Part shown: positions 56,029 to 64,000 of the stretch, piece by piece | Position numbering within the stretch: the stretch's first letter is position 1 | Layout of the letters: every line of letters begins with the position of its first letter | Assembly (NCBI RefSeq): GCF_014268805.2 | Contig: NZ_JABWRF020000002.1 | Coordinates: 372,001-436,000, forward strand | Length of the DNA: 64,000 bases | Reading direction: 5' to 3' | Source: Pseudomonas farsensis | GTDB lineage: Bacteria > Pseudomonadota > Gammaproteobacteria > Pseudomonadales > Pseudomonadaceae | The notes under the pieces: generated by a model | Database searches by the model: none | Seen by the model: the letters and a program-made list of their open reading frames with translations, nothing else | What the model was told of the DNA's origin: nothing | Position numbers and translations under genes: made by a program

Positions 56029-56940
56029 TTGGAAGACCTGAACTCCCTCTACTACTTCACCCAAGTGGTCGAGCACGGCGGCTTCGCCCCCGCCGGGCGG
56101 GCGCTGGATATGCCCAAGTCCAAGCTCAGCCGGCGCATCGCCGACCTCGAAGACCGCCTGGGCGTGCGCCTGCTGCACCGCACCAGCCGGCATTGTTCGC
56201 TGACCGAGATTGGCCAGGCCTACTACAACCGTTGCCTGGCAATGCGAGTCGAGGCCGAGGGCGCCGCCGAGATCATCGAGCGCAACCGCAGCGAGCCGCG
56301 CGGCCTGGTGCGTATCAGTTGCCCGACGACCCTGCTCAACTCGTGGGTCGGGCCGATGCTCACTCGCTATATGGTCAAGTACCCGCAGGTGGAATTGTTC
56401 ATCGAGAGCACCAACCGCCGCGTCGATTTGCTCCACGAGGGCTTCGATGTGGCGCTGCGGGTACGCTTTCCGCCCTTGGAAAACACCGACATGGTGATGA
56501 AGGTGCTGAGCAACAGTACCCAGTGCCTGGTGGGCCACCCGTCGTATCTGGCGCAAATGCCCGCAGGCTTCGACCCGCAGCAACTGAGCGAGCTGCCCAG
56601 CCTGCATTGGGGCAGCGCCCAGCGGGAATACCAGTGGGAGCTGTTTCAGGGCGAGGACACCAGCCGCAGCATGGTCATCACGCACACGCCAAGGATGGTG
56701 ACTGACGATCTGTTCGCTTTGCGTCATTTTGTCGTGGCTGGGGTGGGCATTGCCCATTTGCCGCGGGTGGCGGTGCGTGAAGACCTGGCCGAGGGGCGGT
56801 TGGTGGAGCTGCTACCGGGCTGGCACCCACGCTGCGGTATCGTCCATGCCATTTTCCCGTCACGGCGCGGCCTGCTGCCGTCGGTGCGCTCGCTGATCGA
56901 CCATCTGGCTGAAGAGTTCGCCAGTAGCGATATGGCCTGA
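56029..56940 (+). CDS. LysR-family transcriptional regulator
   Basis: A 303-residue LysR protein. Residues 1-60 form the winged helix (DLNSLYYFTQVVEHGGFAPAGRAL and SRRIADLEDRLGVRLL), then a linker helix and the two-lobed effector domain. I set the start at a TTG at 56029 because GGAG lies 9 bp before it; another TTG at 56014 would add five residues. It is divergent from the YcaC-type gene, so it likely controls the island's hydrolase block. Effector unknown. Confidence 0.88.
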   Translation: MEDLNSLYYFTQVVEHGGFAPAGRALDMPKSKLSRRIADLEDRLGVRLLHRTSRHCSLTEIGQAYYNRCLAMRVEAEGAAEIIERNRSEPRGLVRISCPTTLLNSWVGPMLTRYMVKYPQVELFIESTNRRVDLLHEGFDVALRVRFPPLENTDMVMKVLSNSTQCLVGHPSYLAQMPAGFDPQQLSELPSLHWGSAQREYQWELFQGEDTSRSMVITHTPRMVTDDLFALRHFVVAGVGIAHLPRVAVREDLAEGRLVELLPGWHPRCGIVHAIFPSRRGLLPSVRSLIDHLAEEFASSDMA

Positions 56941-56960
56941 GGCCAGGGTTTGACCGTGAT

Positions 56961-57277
56961 GGCCTCATCCCAAGGCTGTCGACAGCCACGCAGGCAATGC
57001 GCAACCGCAACATTGCTGGTTGGACCCAAACCTGTGGGAAATGATAGAGAGTTGTGGTGAGCGGGCTTGCCCCGCGTTGGGCTGCGCAGCAGCCCTGAAA
57101 ACCCAAGGGGCTGCTGCGCAGCCCAACGCGGGGCAAGCCCGCTCGCCACAAGGAGATATATCTGGCAGGAACAGGCTTGCACGAAACCATGGAATCTCCC
57201 ACAGGATCCGGGCCAAGCCTAAATATCGCGGCTGTGCGCAGCCTTTGTGGGAGCTGGCGACAGCCTGCGATGAGGCC
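56961..57277. repeat. Composite palindromic repeat, copy 3 (317 bp, inverted to copy 2)
   Basis: Begins GGCCTCATCCCAAGGCTGTC and ends CGACAGCCTGCGATGAGGCC. Its core is a 96-nt hairpin (57054-57149) with 42-bp arms and a 12-nt loop complementary to that of copy 2. It lies between the LysR and gcvH stop codons, and with copy 2 it brackets the accessory island. No coding sequence is supported. Confidence 0.75.
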
Positions 57278-57365
57278 GCCACAAGCTTGCATAAAACCCT
57301 GCAATCACCCACGGTCCGATGCAAATCGGCTAGCCCGCGTTTTTCTACAAGAGCAGCAGGGGCTC

Positions 57366-57749
57366 TTACTCGCCGATGGCGGCTTTGTAACCAGTAGCGT
57401 CCAGCAGCTTGTCCAGCTCGGCCTTGTCGCTAGGCTTGAGCTTGAAGATCCACGACTCGTACGGAGAGTCGTTAAGCGCCTCTGGGCTATCAGCCAGCTC
57501 TTCGTTGACCGCGATCACCTCGCCACCGACCGGGGCATAGATGTCCGATGCGGCCTTGACCGACTCGACCACGCCAGCAGCGTCGCCTGCAGCGAACACT
57601 TTGCCAACCTCGGCCAGTTCAACAAACACCACGTCACCCAACGCTTGCTGGGCGTGGTCGCTGATACCCACGGTCACCGTGCCATCGGCTTCCAGGCGAG
57701 CCCATTCGTGGCTTTCGGCGAAACGCAGATCGGCGGGGATATTGCTCAT
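57366..57749 (-). CDS. gcvH: Glycine cleavage system H protein
   Basis: A 127-residue lipoyl carrier protein. [18 protein letters not shown] holds the lipoylated lysine K65. GcvH shuttles the aminomethyl group from GcvP to GcvT. It lies 50 bp after gcvT. No gcvP is found beside it, although that gene usually sits next to gcvH in pseudomonads; here the repeat and the LysR island occupy that side. Confidence 0.94.
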   Translation of the reverse strand: MSNIPADLRFAESHEWARLEADGTVTVGISDHAQQALGDVVFVELAEVGKVFAAGDAAGVVESVKAASDIYAPVGGEVIAVNEELADSPEALNDSPYESWIFKLKPSDKAELDKLLDATGYKAAIGE

Positions 57750-57799
57750 ATCGTGTCTTCCTCAAATTGGCTCAGCGGTCGGCCCGCCAGTTGTAATGT

Positions 57800-58882
57800 T
57801 CAGATAAGAATCTTGCCGTGGCGCACGAAGGTCGGCTTGACCACACGCACCGGGTACCACTTGCCGCGAATCTCGACCTCGGCGCGGTCGCCGGTGGCCA
57901 TGGGGACACGTGCCAAGGCAATGGACTTGCTCAGCGTAGGCGAGAAACTACCACTGGTAATCTCCCCTTCGCCAATACCGCTTACACGCACCACCTGGTG
58001 GGCACGCAATACACCGCGCTCTTCGAGCACCAGGCCGACCAGTTTGTCCTGCACGCCCTGCTCGATTTCTGCCAGCAAAGCCGCGCGGCCTATGAATTCG
58101 CGGCTGGCCGGTTCCCAGGCGATGCTCCAGCCCAGGTTGGAGGTCAGCGGCGTGTGCGCAGTGTCGATGTCCTGGCCGTAGAGGTTCATGCCGGCTTCCA
58201 GGCGCAGGGTATCGCGTGCACCGAGGCCGCTAGGGGCGATGCCGGCCCCGACCAGGTCGTTGAAGAAGGCCGGCGCCTGTTCGCCAGGTAGCAGGATTTC
58301 CAGGCCGTCCTCGCCGGTGTAGCCGGTGCGGGCAATGAACCAGTCACCATCAGCCAAGCCTTCGAAGGGGCGCAGTTCGCGGATTAGCACGGCGCGCGAG
58401 GCGCTGAGCAGTTCGGCGACTTTTTCTCGCGCATGGGGGCCTTGGATAGCGAAGATTGCGAGGTCTGGGCGCGCCTTGAAGCCGACCTCGAAGCCTGCGC
58501 GCTGCGCCTCTAGCCAAGCCAGCACCTGAGCGCGGGTGGATGCATTGGCAACCAGGCGGTAGCCGTCTTCGGTGCGGTAGGCGATCAGGTCGTCGATAAC
58601 CCCGCCCTGGTGATTGAGCAGCGGGCTGTACAGCGCCATGCCAACGCGCTCAAGGCGCGTCACGTCATTGGCCAGCAGACGCTGAAGCCAGACGGTGGCG
58701 GCAACGCCGTCAACATCGATGACCGTCATGTGCGAGACGTCAAACACGCCACAGTCATTGCGCACCTGATGGTGCTCCTCGACTTGCGAGCCGTAGTGCA
58801 GGGGCATGTCCCAACCGCCGAAGTCGACCGTCTTGGCGCCAAGCGCAAGATGCAGGTCGTACAGAAGCGTACGCTGTCCCAT
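57800..58882 (-). CDS. gcvT: Aminomethyltransferase (glycine cleavage T protein)
   Basis: A 360-residue GcvT. It transfers the methylene carbon from lipoyl-GcvH to tetrahydrofolate, releasing ammonia. Family features: FGGWDMPLHYGSQVEEHHQVRNDCGVFDVSHM at the N-terminus and RTGYTGEDGLEILLPG with the folate-site region. The start at 58882 (MGQRTLLYDLH) is standard; the open frame further upstream is not supported. Confidence 0.94.
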   Translation of the reverse strand: MGQRTLLYDLHLALGAKTVDFGGWDMPLHYGSQVEEHHQVRNDCGVFDVSHMTVIDVDGVAATVWLQRLLANDVTRLERVGMALYSPLLNHQGGVIDDLIAYRTEDGYRLVANASTRAQVLAWLEAQRAGFEVGFKARPDLAIFAIQGPHAREKVAELLSASRAVLIRELRPFEGLADGDWFIARTGYTGEDGLEILLPGEQAPAFFNDLVGAGIAPSGLGARDTLRLEAGMNLYGQDIDTAHTPLTSNLGWSIAWEPASREFIGRAALLAEIEQGVQDKLVGLVLEERGVLRAHQVVRVSGIGEGEITSGSFSPTLSKSIALARVPMATGDRAEVEIRGKWYPVRVVKPTFVRHGKILI

Positions 58883-59006
58883 GGGTTTCTCCTTCCGGGC
58901 GTGGCGAGGCAGCGGCGGCCGGCGGTGTTTAGTCACCCCGTGTTCTTGTAGGACCCGTCGCTGCGAATGCCGCGCATTGTAGCCGCAAGGGCGCAACCTG
59001 GCACCT

Positions 59007-60629
59007 TTAGCGCAGATGCCCCGGCCGCCGGGCCGAACGGCGGATCAGCGCGATCACCGGCAACAGCCCGACCAGCACCAGGCTTAGCGCCGGTAGCGAA
59101 GCCCGCGCCCACTCGCCTTCGCTGGTCATCTCGAACACCCGCACAGCAAGGGTGTCCCAGCCAAACGGGCGCATCAGCAGCGTGGCGGGCATTTCCTTGA
59201 GCACGTCGACGAACACCAGCAACCCGGCGCTGAGGGCGCCGGGCACCAGCAACGGAAGATACACCTTGAAAAACAATCGCGGCCCGGACACGCCGAGGCT
59301 GCGCGATGCTTCCGGCAACGACGGGCGGATGCGTTCCAGGCTGCTTTCGAGCGGGCCATAGGCCACGGCAATGAAGCGCACCAGATACGCCAGCAACAGC
59401 GCTGACAAGCTACCCAGCAACAGCGGCTTGCCGGCGCCGCCCAGCCATTGCGACAGCGGGATAACCAGCTGGTTGTCCAAGTAACTGAAGGCCAGCATGA
59501 TCGACACCGCCAGCACCGAGCCGGGCAAGGCATAACCGAGGTTGGCCAGCCCGACCCCGGCACGAATGCCAGCAGTCGGTGCCTGGCGGCGGGCGAAAGC
59601 CAGCAGCAGCGCCACACTTACCGTCACCAGGGCCGCCATGGCACCCAGGTAGAGGGTGTGCAGCACCAGGCCCGCGTAGCGTTCGTCCAGGTCGTGACGG
59701 CCACGCTGCCAGAACCACACCAGCAATTGCAGCATCGGGATGACAAACGCACAGGCAAACACCAAAAGGCACCAGCCACTGGCTGCGTAGGCCTTGATGC
59801 CGCGCAAGTGATACAGCGCCTGCCCACGCGCCCGCTCGTTACCCGTACGGCTGGCGCCTCGCGAGCGGCGCTCGCCATACAGCACCAGCATGACCGCCAA
59901 CAGCAACAGGCTGGCCAGTTGCGCCGCGCTGGAAAGGCTGAAGAAGCCGTACCAGGTCTTGTAGATGGCGGTGGTGAAGGTGTCGAAGTTGAACACCGCC
60001 ACTGCGCCGAAATCGGCCAGGGTTTCCATCAAGGCCAGGGCAATACCGGCGCCGATAGCCGGGCGCGCCATCGGCAGCGCCACCCGCCAGAACGCTTGTA
60101 GCGGCGACAGGCCAAGCACCCGCGCCGCTTCCATCAGGCCCCTGCCCTGGGCCATGAACGCGGTGCGCGCCAGCAGGTACACATACGGATAGAACACCAG
60201 CACCAGCACGGTGATCACCCCGCCGGTGGAGCGTACACGCGGCAGGCGCATCGGGCCGAACAATTCGCGCAGTGCGCTTTGCACGGGGCCGGCGAAGTCC
60301 AGCAGGCCGACGAAGACGAACGCCAGCACATAGGCGGGTATGGCGAACGGCAGCATCAGCGCCCAGTCCAACCAGCGCCTGCCGGGGAACTCGCACAGGC
60401 TGGTAAGCCAAGCCAGGCTTACGCCAAGCACGGTGACACCGACGCCGACGCCCAATACCAGGGTCAAGGTGTTGCCCAGCAGCCGGCTCAACTGGGTGTC
60501 GAGCAGGTGCGACCAGATTTGCAGGTCGATGGTCTGCCACGACAGTAGCAGCACGCTCAGCGGCAGCAGCACCAGGGCGGCGGTGAGCAGGACCGGGAGG
60601 TACCAGCGGCGTTGGGGGGTATGGGGCAA
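59007..60629 (-). CDS. Ferric-iron ABC permease (FbpB/SfuB type)
   Basis: A 540-residue inner-membrane permease with about twelve transmembrane segments in two homologous halves, as in SfuB/FbpB ferric transporters. EAA-like loops occur in both halves (MEAARVLGLSPLQAFWRV and LPEASRSLGVSGPRLFFKV). It accepts Fe3+ from the periplasmic binding protein encoded upstream. No ATPase gene lies beside it, so that subunit must come from elsewhere. The last ten residues are Arg-rich. Confidence 0.9.
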   Translation of the reverse strand: MPHTPQRRWYLPVLLTAALVLLPLSVLLLSWQTIDLQIWSHLLDTQLSRLLGNTLTLVLGVGVGVTVLGVSLAWLTSLCEFPGRRWLDWALMLPFAIPAYVLAFVFVGLLDFAGPVQSALRELFGPMRLPRVRSTGGVITVLVLVFYPYVYLLARTAFMAQGRGLMEAARVLGLSPLQAFWRVALPMARPAIGAGIALALMETLADFGAVAVFNFDTFTTAIYKTWYGFFSLSSAAQLASLLLLAVMLVLYGERRSRGASRTGNERARGQALYHLRGIKAYAASGWCLLVFACAFVIPMLQLLVWFWQRGRHDLDERYAGLVLHTLYLGAMAALVTVSVALLLAFARRQAPTAGIRAGVGLANLGYALPGSVLAVSIMLAFSYLDNQLVIPLSQWLGGAGKPLLLGSLSALLLAYLVRFIAVAYGPLESSLERIRPSLPEASRSLGVSGPRLFFKVYLPLLVPGALSAGLLVFVDVLKEMPATLLMRPFGWDTLAVRVFEMTSEGEWARASLPALSLVLVGLLPVIALIRRSARRPGHLR

Positions 60630-60700
60630 GGCGCGGTGCTCGGTTACGGTTCAATACATGGGCCCTGACCCGCAATCCACTGGCACCGGCTGCGCCGGTG

Positions 60701-60792
60701 ATCGCGGGGCAATCCCGCTCCCACGTTTCCCAGTGCCCTGCCAGACGGATCGACAGGAGGACAGCATTGTGGGAGCGGGCTTGACCCGCGAT
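60701..60792. repeat. REP doublet (family B)
   Basis: ATCGCGGGGCAATCCCGCTC and the inverse GAGCGGGCTTGACCCGCGAT flank about 44 bp. It lies between the iron permease and binding-protein genes. This is the GTGGGAGCGGGCTTG family, also inside the composite repeat at 14481-14551. Confidence 0.8.
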
Positions 60793-60819
60793 CAGGCCCT
60801 CAAGGATACGGCGCCGGGC

Positions 60820-61821
60820 TTAGTTCCAGCCAGCCCGATCCATCAAGCGGATGGCTTCGGCCTGGCGCTTGCCAGCCACTTCTACCGCAATGGCATCAGC
60901 CTTGAAGCTGCCCCAGGCCGCAACCTCTGCCGATGGCTTGACCTTCGGGTTGGCCGGGAATTCCTGGTTGATGTCGGCGAACAGCTTCTGCGCTTCTTCG
61001 CCGGTCATCCATTCCACCAGCTTTTTTGCAGCTTCCGGGTGCGGCGCATGCTTGGTCAGGCCAATGCCCGAGAGGTTGACGTGCACGCCACGGTCAGCCT
61101 GGTTAGGCCAGAACAGCTTCACGGGCAGGTCGGGTTTTTCTTTGTGCAGGCGGCCGTAGTAGTACGTGTTGACGATGCCCACGTCGCACTGGCCGGCAGC
61201 GATGGCCTGCAACAGTGCGGTGTCATCGGAGAACACGTCGGTGGACAGGTTGTTGACCCAGCCCTTGACCAGTTTTTCGGTGGCCGCTTCGCCGTGGTTC
61301 TCGATCAGGGTGGCAGTGAGCGACTGGTTGTAGACCTTCTTGGCCGTGCGCAGGCACAGGCGGCCTTCCCATTGTTTGTCAGCCAGGGCTTCGTAAGTGC
61401 TCAGCTCGGCCGGCTTGACCCGCTCGGTGGAGTAGACGATGGTGCGCGCGCGCAGGCTCAGGCCGGTCCAGTCGTGGGACGAGGCGCGGTATTGAGGCGG
61501 AATGTTCTGGTCGATGACCGGCGACTTGATCGGCTGCAGGATGCCCATCTGCTCGGCCTGCCAAAGGTTGCCCGCGTCGACGGTGAGCAGCAGGTCGGCC
61601 ACGCCGTTCTGGCCTTCGGCCTTGATGCGCTGCATCAGCGGCGCTTCCTTGTCGGTGATGAACTTGATCTTCACCCCGGTCTTGGCGGTGTAGGCGTCGA
61701 ACACCGGTTTGATCAGCTCATCGATACGCGAGGAGTACACCACCACTTCGTCCGCGGCCTGGGCGGCGCCGGCAAACAAAGTGAGGGCCAGAGCGGCCAG
61801 AAGAGGCTTGCGGGGCAACAT
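60820..61821 (-). CDS. Periplasmic ferric-iron-binding protein (FbpA/AfuA type)
   Basis: A 333-residue binding protein with a Sec signal ([18 protein letters not shown]). The mature part starts [21 protein letters not shown] and has the tyrosine cluster NTYYYGRL that binds Fe3+ in this family. It delivers iron to the permease gene downstream, 190 bp away, with a REP doublet between. Confidence 0.9.
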   Translation of the reverse strand: MLPRKPLLAALALTLFAGAAQAADEVVVYSSRIDELIKPVFDAYTAKTGVKIKFITDKEAPLMQRIKAEGQNGVADLLLTVDAGNLWQAEQMGILQPIKSPVIDQNIPPQYRASSHDWTGLSLRARTIVYSTERVKPAELSTYEALADKQWEGRLCLRTAKKVYNQSLTATLIENHGEAATEKLVKGWVNNLSTDVFSDDTALLQAIAAGQCDVGIVNTYYYGRLHKEKPDLPVKLFWPNQADRGVHVNLSGIGLTKHAPHPEAAKKLVEWMTGEEAQKLFADINQEFPANPKVKPSAEVAAWGSFKADAIAVEVAGKRQAEAIRLMDRAGWN

Positions 61822-61935
61822 GGAAGTACTCCTGCAGGGTATGAGAGGTGCAAATGGTAGTGAAACCCATTAACCAGCTCATCCGTCCAGCAGTTACCGG
61901 ATGTTGCAGGCAGCGCAGCGCGTTCACAAGATCGG

Positions 61936-62048
61936 TGTAGGAGCGGCCTTGTGTCGCGATGGGGCGCGCAGCGGCCCTGAAGCCTCGGCTCCATGCAAAA
62001 TCGCCGGGGACGCTACGCGCCCCATCGCGACACAAGGCCGCTCCTACA
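61936..62048. repeat. REP doublet (family A variant)
   Basis: TGTAGGAGCGGCCTTGTGTC and its inverted partner, but with inner arms ATGGGGCGCGCAGCG/CGCTACGCGCCCCAT instead of GGGCTGCGCAGC. About 113 bp, between the VisC-type and iron-binding genes. Confidence 0.85.
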
Positions 62049-62069
62049 CCACCAGGTCGCGCTTGGGGC

Positions 62070-63287
62070 TCAAGCCTTGGCCAGCTCCGGCAGGTCGCCG
62101 GACAGCCCCAGCGCCTGGCGCACAAACAACGCCTTGGCCTCGGGCATCTGTTCCACCAGCTTCAAACCACTGTTACGCAACCAGCGCAGCGGCAGTGGGT
62201 TGGCCTGGAACAAGCGCTCGAAACCTTCCATGGCTGCCATCAACGCCAGGTTATGCGGCATGCGCCGGCGCTCGAAGCGGCTCAGCACTTTCACATCGGC
62301 CAACCGCTCGCCGCGCTCGCAGGCGCGCAGCAGCTCCTCGGCCAACACCGCGGCATCGAGAAAGCCCAGGTTGACCCCCTGCCCGGCCAGCGGGTGAATG
62401 GTGTGGGCCGCATCGCCAATCAGCGCCAGCCCTTCATCCACATAGCGCTTGGCGTGGCGCTGGCGCAGCGGCACGCACACCCGCGGGTCGGCTTCCAGCA
62501 CCTGGCCCAAACGCCCCTCAAAGGCGCGTTCCAGCGCCTGGCAGAAGGCGTTATCGTCCATGGCCATGGCCCGTTCGGCCTGCTCCGGTGTGGTCGACCA
62601 GACAATCGAGCACCACTCCTGGCTGCCATCTCGATCAAGCGGCAGGAACGCCAGCGGGCCTTCGTCGGTGAAACGCTGCCAGGCGGTGGCGCGATGGGCC
62701 TGGCTGCACCGCACGCTGGTAACGATGGCGTGGTGCAGGTAGTCCCATTCGCGGGTCTGGCAGCCGGCCAGGCGGCGCACTGCCGAGTTGGCGCCATCGG
62801 CGGCAATCACCAGTGGCGTGCGCAGGCGGCGGCCATCGGCCAGGGTCAGCAACCACTCATCGCCTGAGCGGCGCAGTTGCTCCAGGCGCGCATTGGGCAG
62901 CAAACCCAGGTCGCTATCGTGCAGGCGCTCCAGCAGGCCGTCCTGGACCACGCGGTTTTCGACGATATGACCGAGCACCTGGGCGTGCACGCTGGCGGCA
63001 GAGAAGTGAATCTCGCCGGTGCCGCTGCCGTCCCAGACGTGCATGTCCGAATACGCCGACACACGCCGCGCAGCAATGCCCTGCCACGCCCCGAGGCGTT
63101 CGAGGATGCGCTGGCTGGCGGCGGACAGCGCGCTCACCCGTGGTTCGAACGGCGCGTCGCTGGCGAAGGGTTTGACCGACAGCGGGCCGCCATCGAGCAG
63201 GAAAATTTCCAGGCCGCTATGGCGCAATGCCAGGGCCAGGGCGCTGCCGACCATGCCGGCACCGACAATCAACACATCTGCGCGCAT
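62070..63287 (-). CDS. UbiH/VisC-family FAD monooxygenase
   Basis: A 405-residue flavoprotein hydroxylase. FAD motifs are intact: VGAGMVGSALALAL near the N-terminus, the DG motif AADGANSAVRRLAG and ALIGDAAHTIHPLAGQGVNLG. The family includes UbiI, UbiF and UbiH, which hydroxylate the ubiquinone ring; this gene corresponds to the visC-like member beside ubiH in pseudomonads. AAGG stands 7 bp before the ATG at 63287; the upstream ATG at 63293 adds two residues. Confidence 0.9.
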   Translation of the reverse strand: MRADVLIVGAGMVGSALALALRHSGLEIFLLDGGPLSVKPFASDAPFEPRVSALSAASQRILERLGAWQGIAARRVSAYSDMHVWDGSGTGEIHFSAASVHAQVLGHIVENRVVQDGLLERLHDSDLGLLPNARLEQLRRSGDEWLLTLADGRRLRTPLVIAADGANSAVRRLAGCQTREWDYLHHAIVTSVRCSQAHRATAWQRFTDEGPLAFLPLDRDGSQEWCSIVWSTTPEQAERAMAMDDNAFCQALERAFEGRLGQVLEADPRVCVPLRQRHAKRYVDEGLALIGDAAHTIHPLAGQGVNLGFLDAAVLAEELLRACERGERLADVKVLSRFERRRMPHNLALMAAMEGFERLFQANPLPLRWLRNSGLKLVEQMPEAKALFVRQALGLSGDLPELAKA

Positions 63288-63296
63288 TTCCATGCC

Positions 63297-63779
63297 TTAC
63301 GCCTGCCTCGCTTGCGGCTTGAGCCGCACATATAGGGTTTTCTCGACCCGCGCCACCAGCTCACCGGCGCCATCGCGGACCTCGACCTGCAGCCGTGGCA
63401 GGCATTTCTTGCCGCTGGCGGTTTGCTGGCGGATATCGTCCAGCAGCGCGTCGTCGACGTGGAATTCGGCGTACACCGGGCCTTTGCCCGGTGCGATGAA
63501 ATCGATGTTGGCGGCTTTATCCCAGACGATGTATTCGCGCCCCAACTGCTCGATCAGCAACAGCATGTAGAACGGGTCGACCATCGAATACAGGCTGCCG
63601 CCAAACTGGGTGCCGACGTAGTTGCGGTTCCAGCGGGTCAGCTTCATGCGCACCTTGACGCTGCGCAGGTCGGGGCTGATCGACTGCACGCGAATACCGG
63701 CGCCCAGGTACGGTGGGTAGAAATTCAGCAACCAGCGCAGCATGCGTGCCCGGCGCGCCAGCCGGCGCGCTTCGCTCAT
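63297..63779 (-). CDS. DUF4442 hot-dog-fold protein
   Basis: A 160-residue protein matching DUF4442, a hot-dog-fold family related to thioesterases. Segments include FYPPYLGAGIRVQSISPDLRSVKVRM and NYVGTQFGGSLYSMVDPFYMLLL. No catalytic residue can be assigned. The ATG overlaps the ubiH stop (ATGA), so it is translated with ubiH. Enzyme activity unknown. Confidence 0.85.
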   Translation of the reverse strand: MSEARRLARRARMLRWLLNFYPPYLGAGIRVQSISPDLRSVKVRMKLTRWNRNYVGTQFGGSLYSMVDPFYMLLLIEQLGREYIVWDKAANIDFIAPGKGPVYAEFHVDDALLDDIRQQTASGKKCLPRLQVEVRDGAGELVARVEKTLYVRLKPQARQA

Positions 63780-64000
63780 GCGCGGCCTCGCGGGTCAGGC
63801 CGCGTGCCCAGGCCCATGGCCTGGCGGGCGAACCAGCTTTTCGCCGGGGGCAGCAAATCCAGGCCGAGCAGGCCGATGTTGCGGCCAGCGGCCATCAGGG
63901 GCTGATTGCTGCCGAACAGCCGCGTGACCTGGTCGGAAAAACCGATGGTGAGCGCCTGGTCCAGGCGTTGGCGTTGGTGATAACCCAGTAGCGTGGCCAG
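63776..64000 (-). CDS. ubiH: UbiH ubiquinone hydroxylase, C-terminal part
   Basis: The last 74 residues of a UbiH-type hydroxylase; the gene continues past the right edge. The visible part (FSDQVTRLFGSNQPL, GRNIGLLGLDLLPPAKSWFA, RQAMGLG) matches the C-terminus of 2-octaprenyl-6-methoxyphenol hydroxylase. Its stop overlaps the DUF4442 start by 4 bases, giving an ubiH-DUF4442-VisC unit. Confidence 0.85.
   Translation of the reverse strand: MATLLGYHQRQRLDQALTIGFSDQVTRLFGSNQPLMAAGRNIGLLGLDLLPPAKSWFARQAMGLGTRPDPRGRA

Overview
The window looks like a fluorescent Pseudomonas chromosome, most likely the P. putida group. It is GC-rich. The gene neighbourhoods are Pseudomonas-type: the gabD/gabT pair, the tonB-exbB-exbD block, oscA-sbp-cysTWA, the spu polyamine cluster, argA/argE, gcvH-gcvT and ubiH-DUF4442-VisC. 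Inverted-pair REP repeats of the kind common in P. putida are scattered through it. These matches come from recalled family knowledge and gene order; no database search was made.

Layout. Positions 1-1.7 kb hold a hipBA toxin-antitoxin operon preceded by three evenly spaced operator-like palindromes. Positions 1.7-7.4 kb hold signalling genes (a GGDEF-EAL protein, a PAS-GGDEF cyclase, a receiver-HDOD protein) around a fatty-acid desaturase. Positions 7.6-10.5 kb hold gabT and gabD for GABA use. A tRNA-Arg(CCG) and two zinc-ribbon membrane proteins follow, then a CBS protein, small unknown genes and a LysE-type exporter. Positions 14.6-24.1 kb are rich in sulfur and iron uptake: a lone MetQ-like protein, an AAA+ regulator without GAFTGA, tonB-exbB-exbD, and the sulfate transporter operon led by oscA. 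Positions 24.3-29.6 kb encode an RND efflux system with two adaptor lipoproteins. Positions 29.8-31.8 kb carry a tandem pair of small RHS-core proteins with unrelated membrane/low-complexity tails, one with two PPxY motifs. Positions 31.9-42.2 kb are the polyamine uptake and catabolism cluster. Positions 42.4-49.4 kb hold argA, argE, a CYTH-CHAD protein, an Lrp regulator facing a small ACT-like protein, and an orphan GspE-type ATPase. Positions 50.2-57.0 kb are an accessory island (OprD porin, Tat-exported amidohydrolase, alpha/beta hydrolase, membrane-linked ABM protein, YcaC-type hydrolase, LysR regulator) lying between two inverted copies of a ~330 bp repeat. Positions 57.4-64.0 kb hold gcvH-gcvT, a ferric-iron ABC permease and binding protein, and ubiquinone-type monooxygenases running off the right edge.

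How it works together. Much of the window is nutrient scavenging. Polyamines are imported (spuDE-potGHI) and can be gamma-glutamylated (spuB, spuI) or transaminated (spuC); both routes feed GABA, which gabT/gabD turn into succinate. Sulfate import is co-transcribed with the sulfur-starvation marker oscA. Iron uptake has an energy-coupling unit (TonB) and a periplasmic ferric ABC system. The least ordinary parts are the hipBA operator array, the mini-RHS pair, and the palindromic repeats with terminal inverted repeats bracketing the OprD-LysR island.
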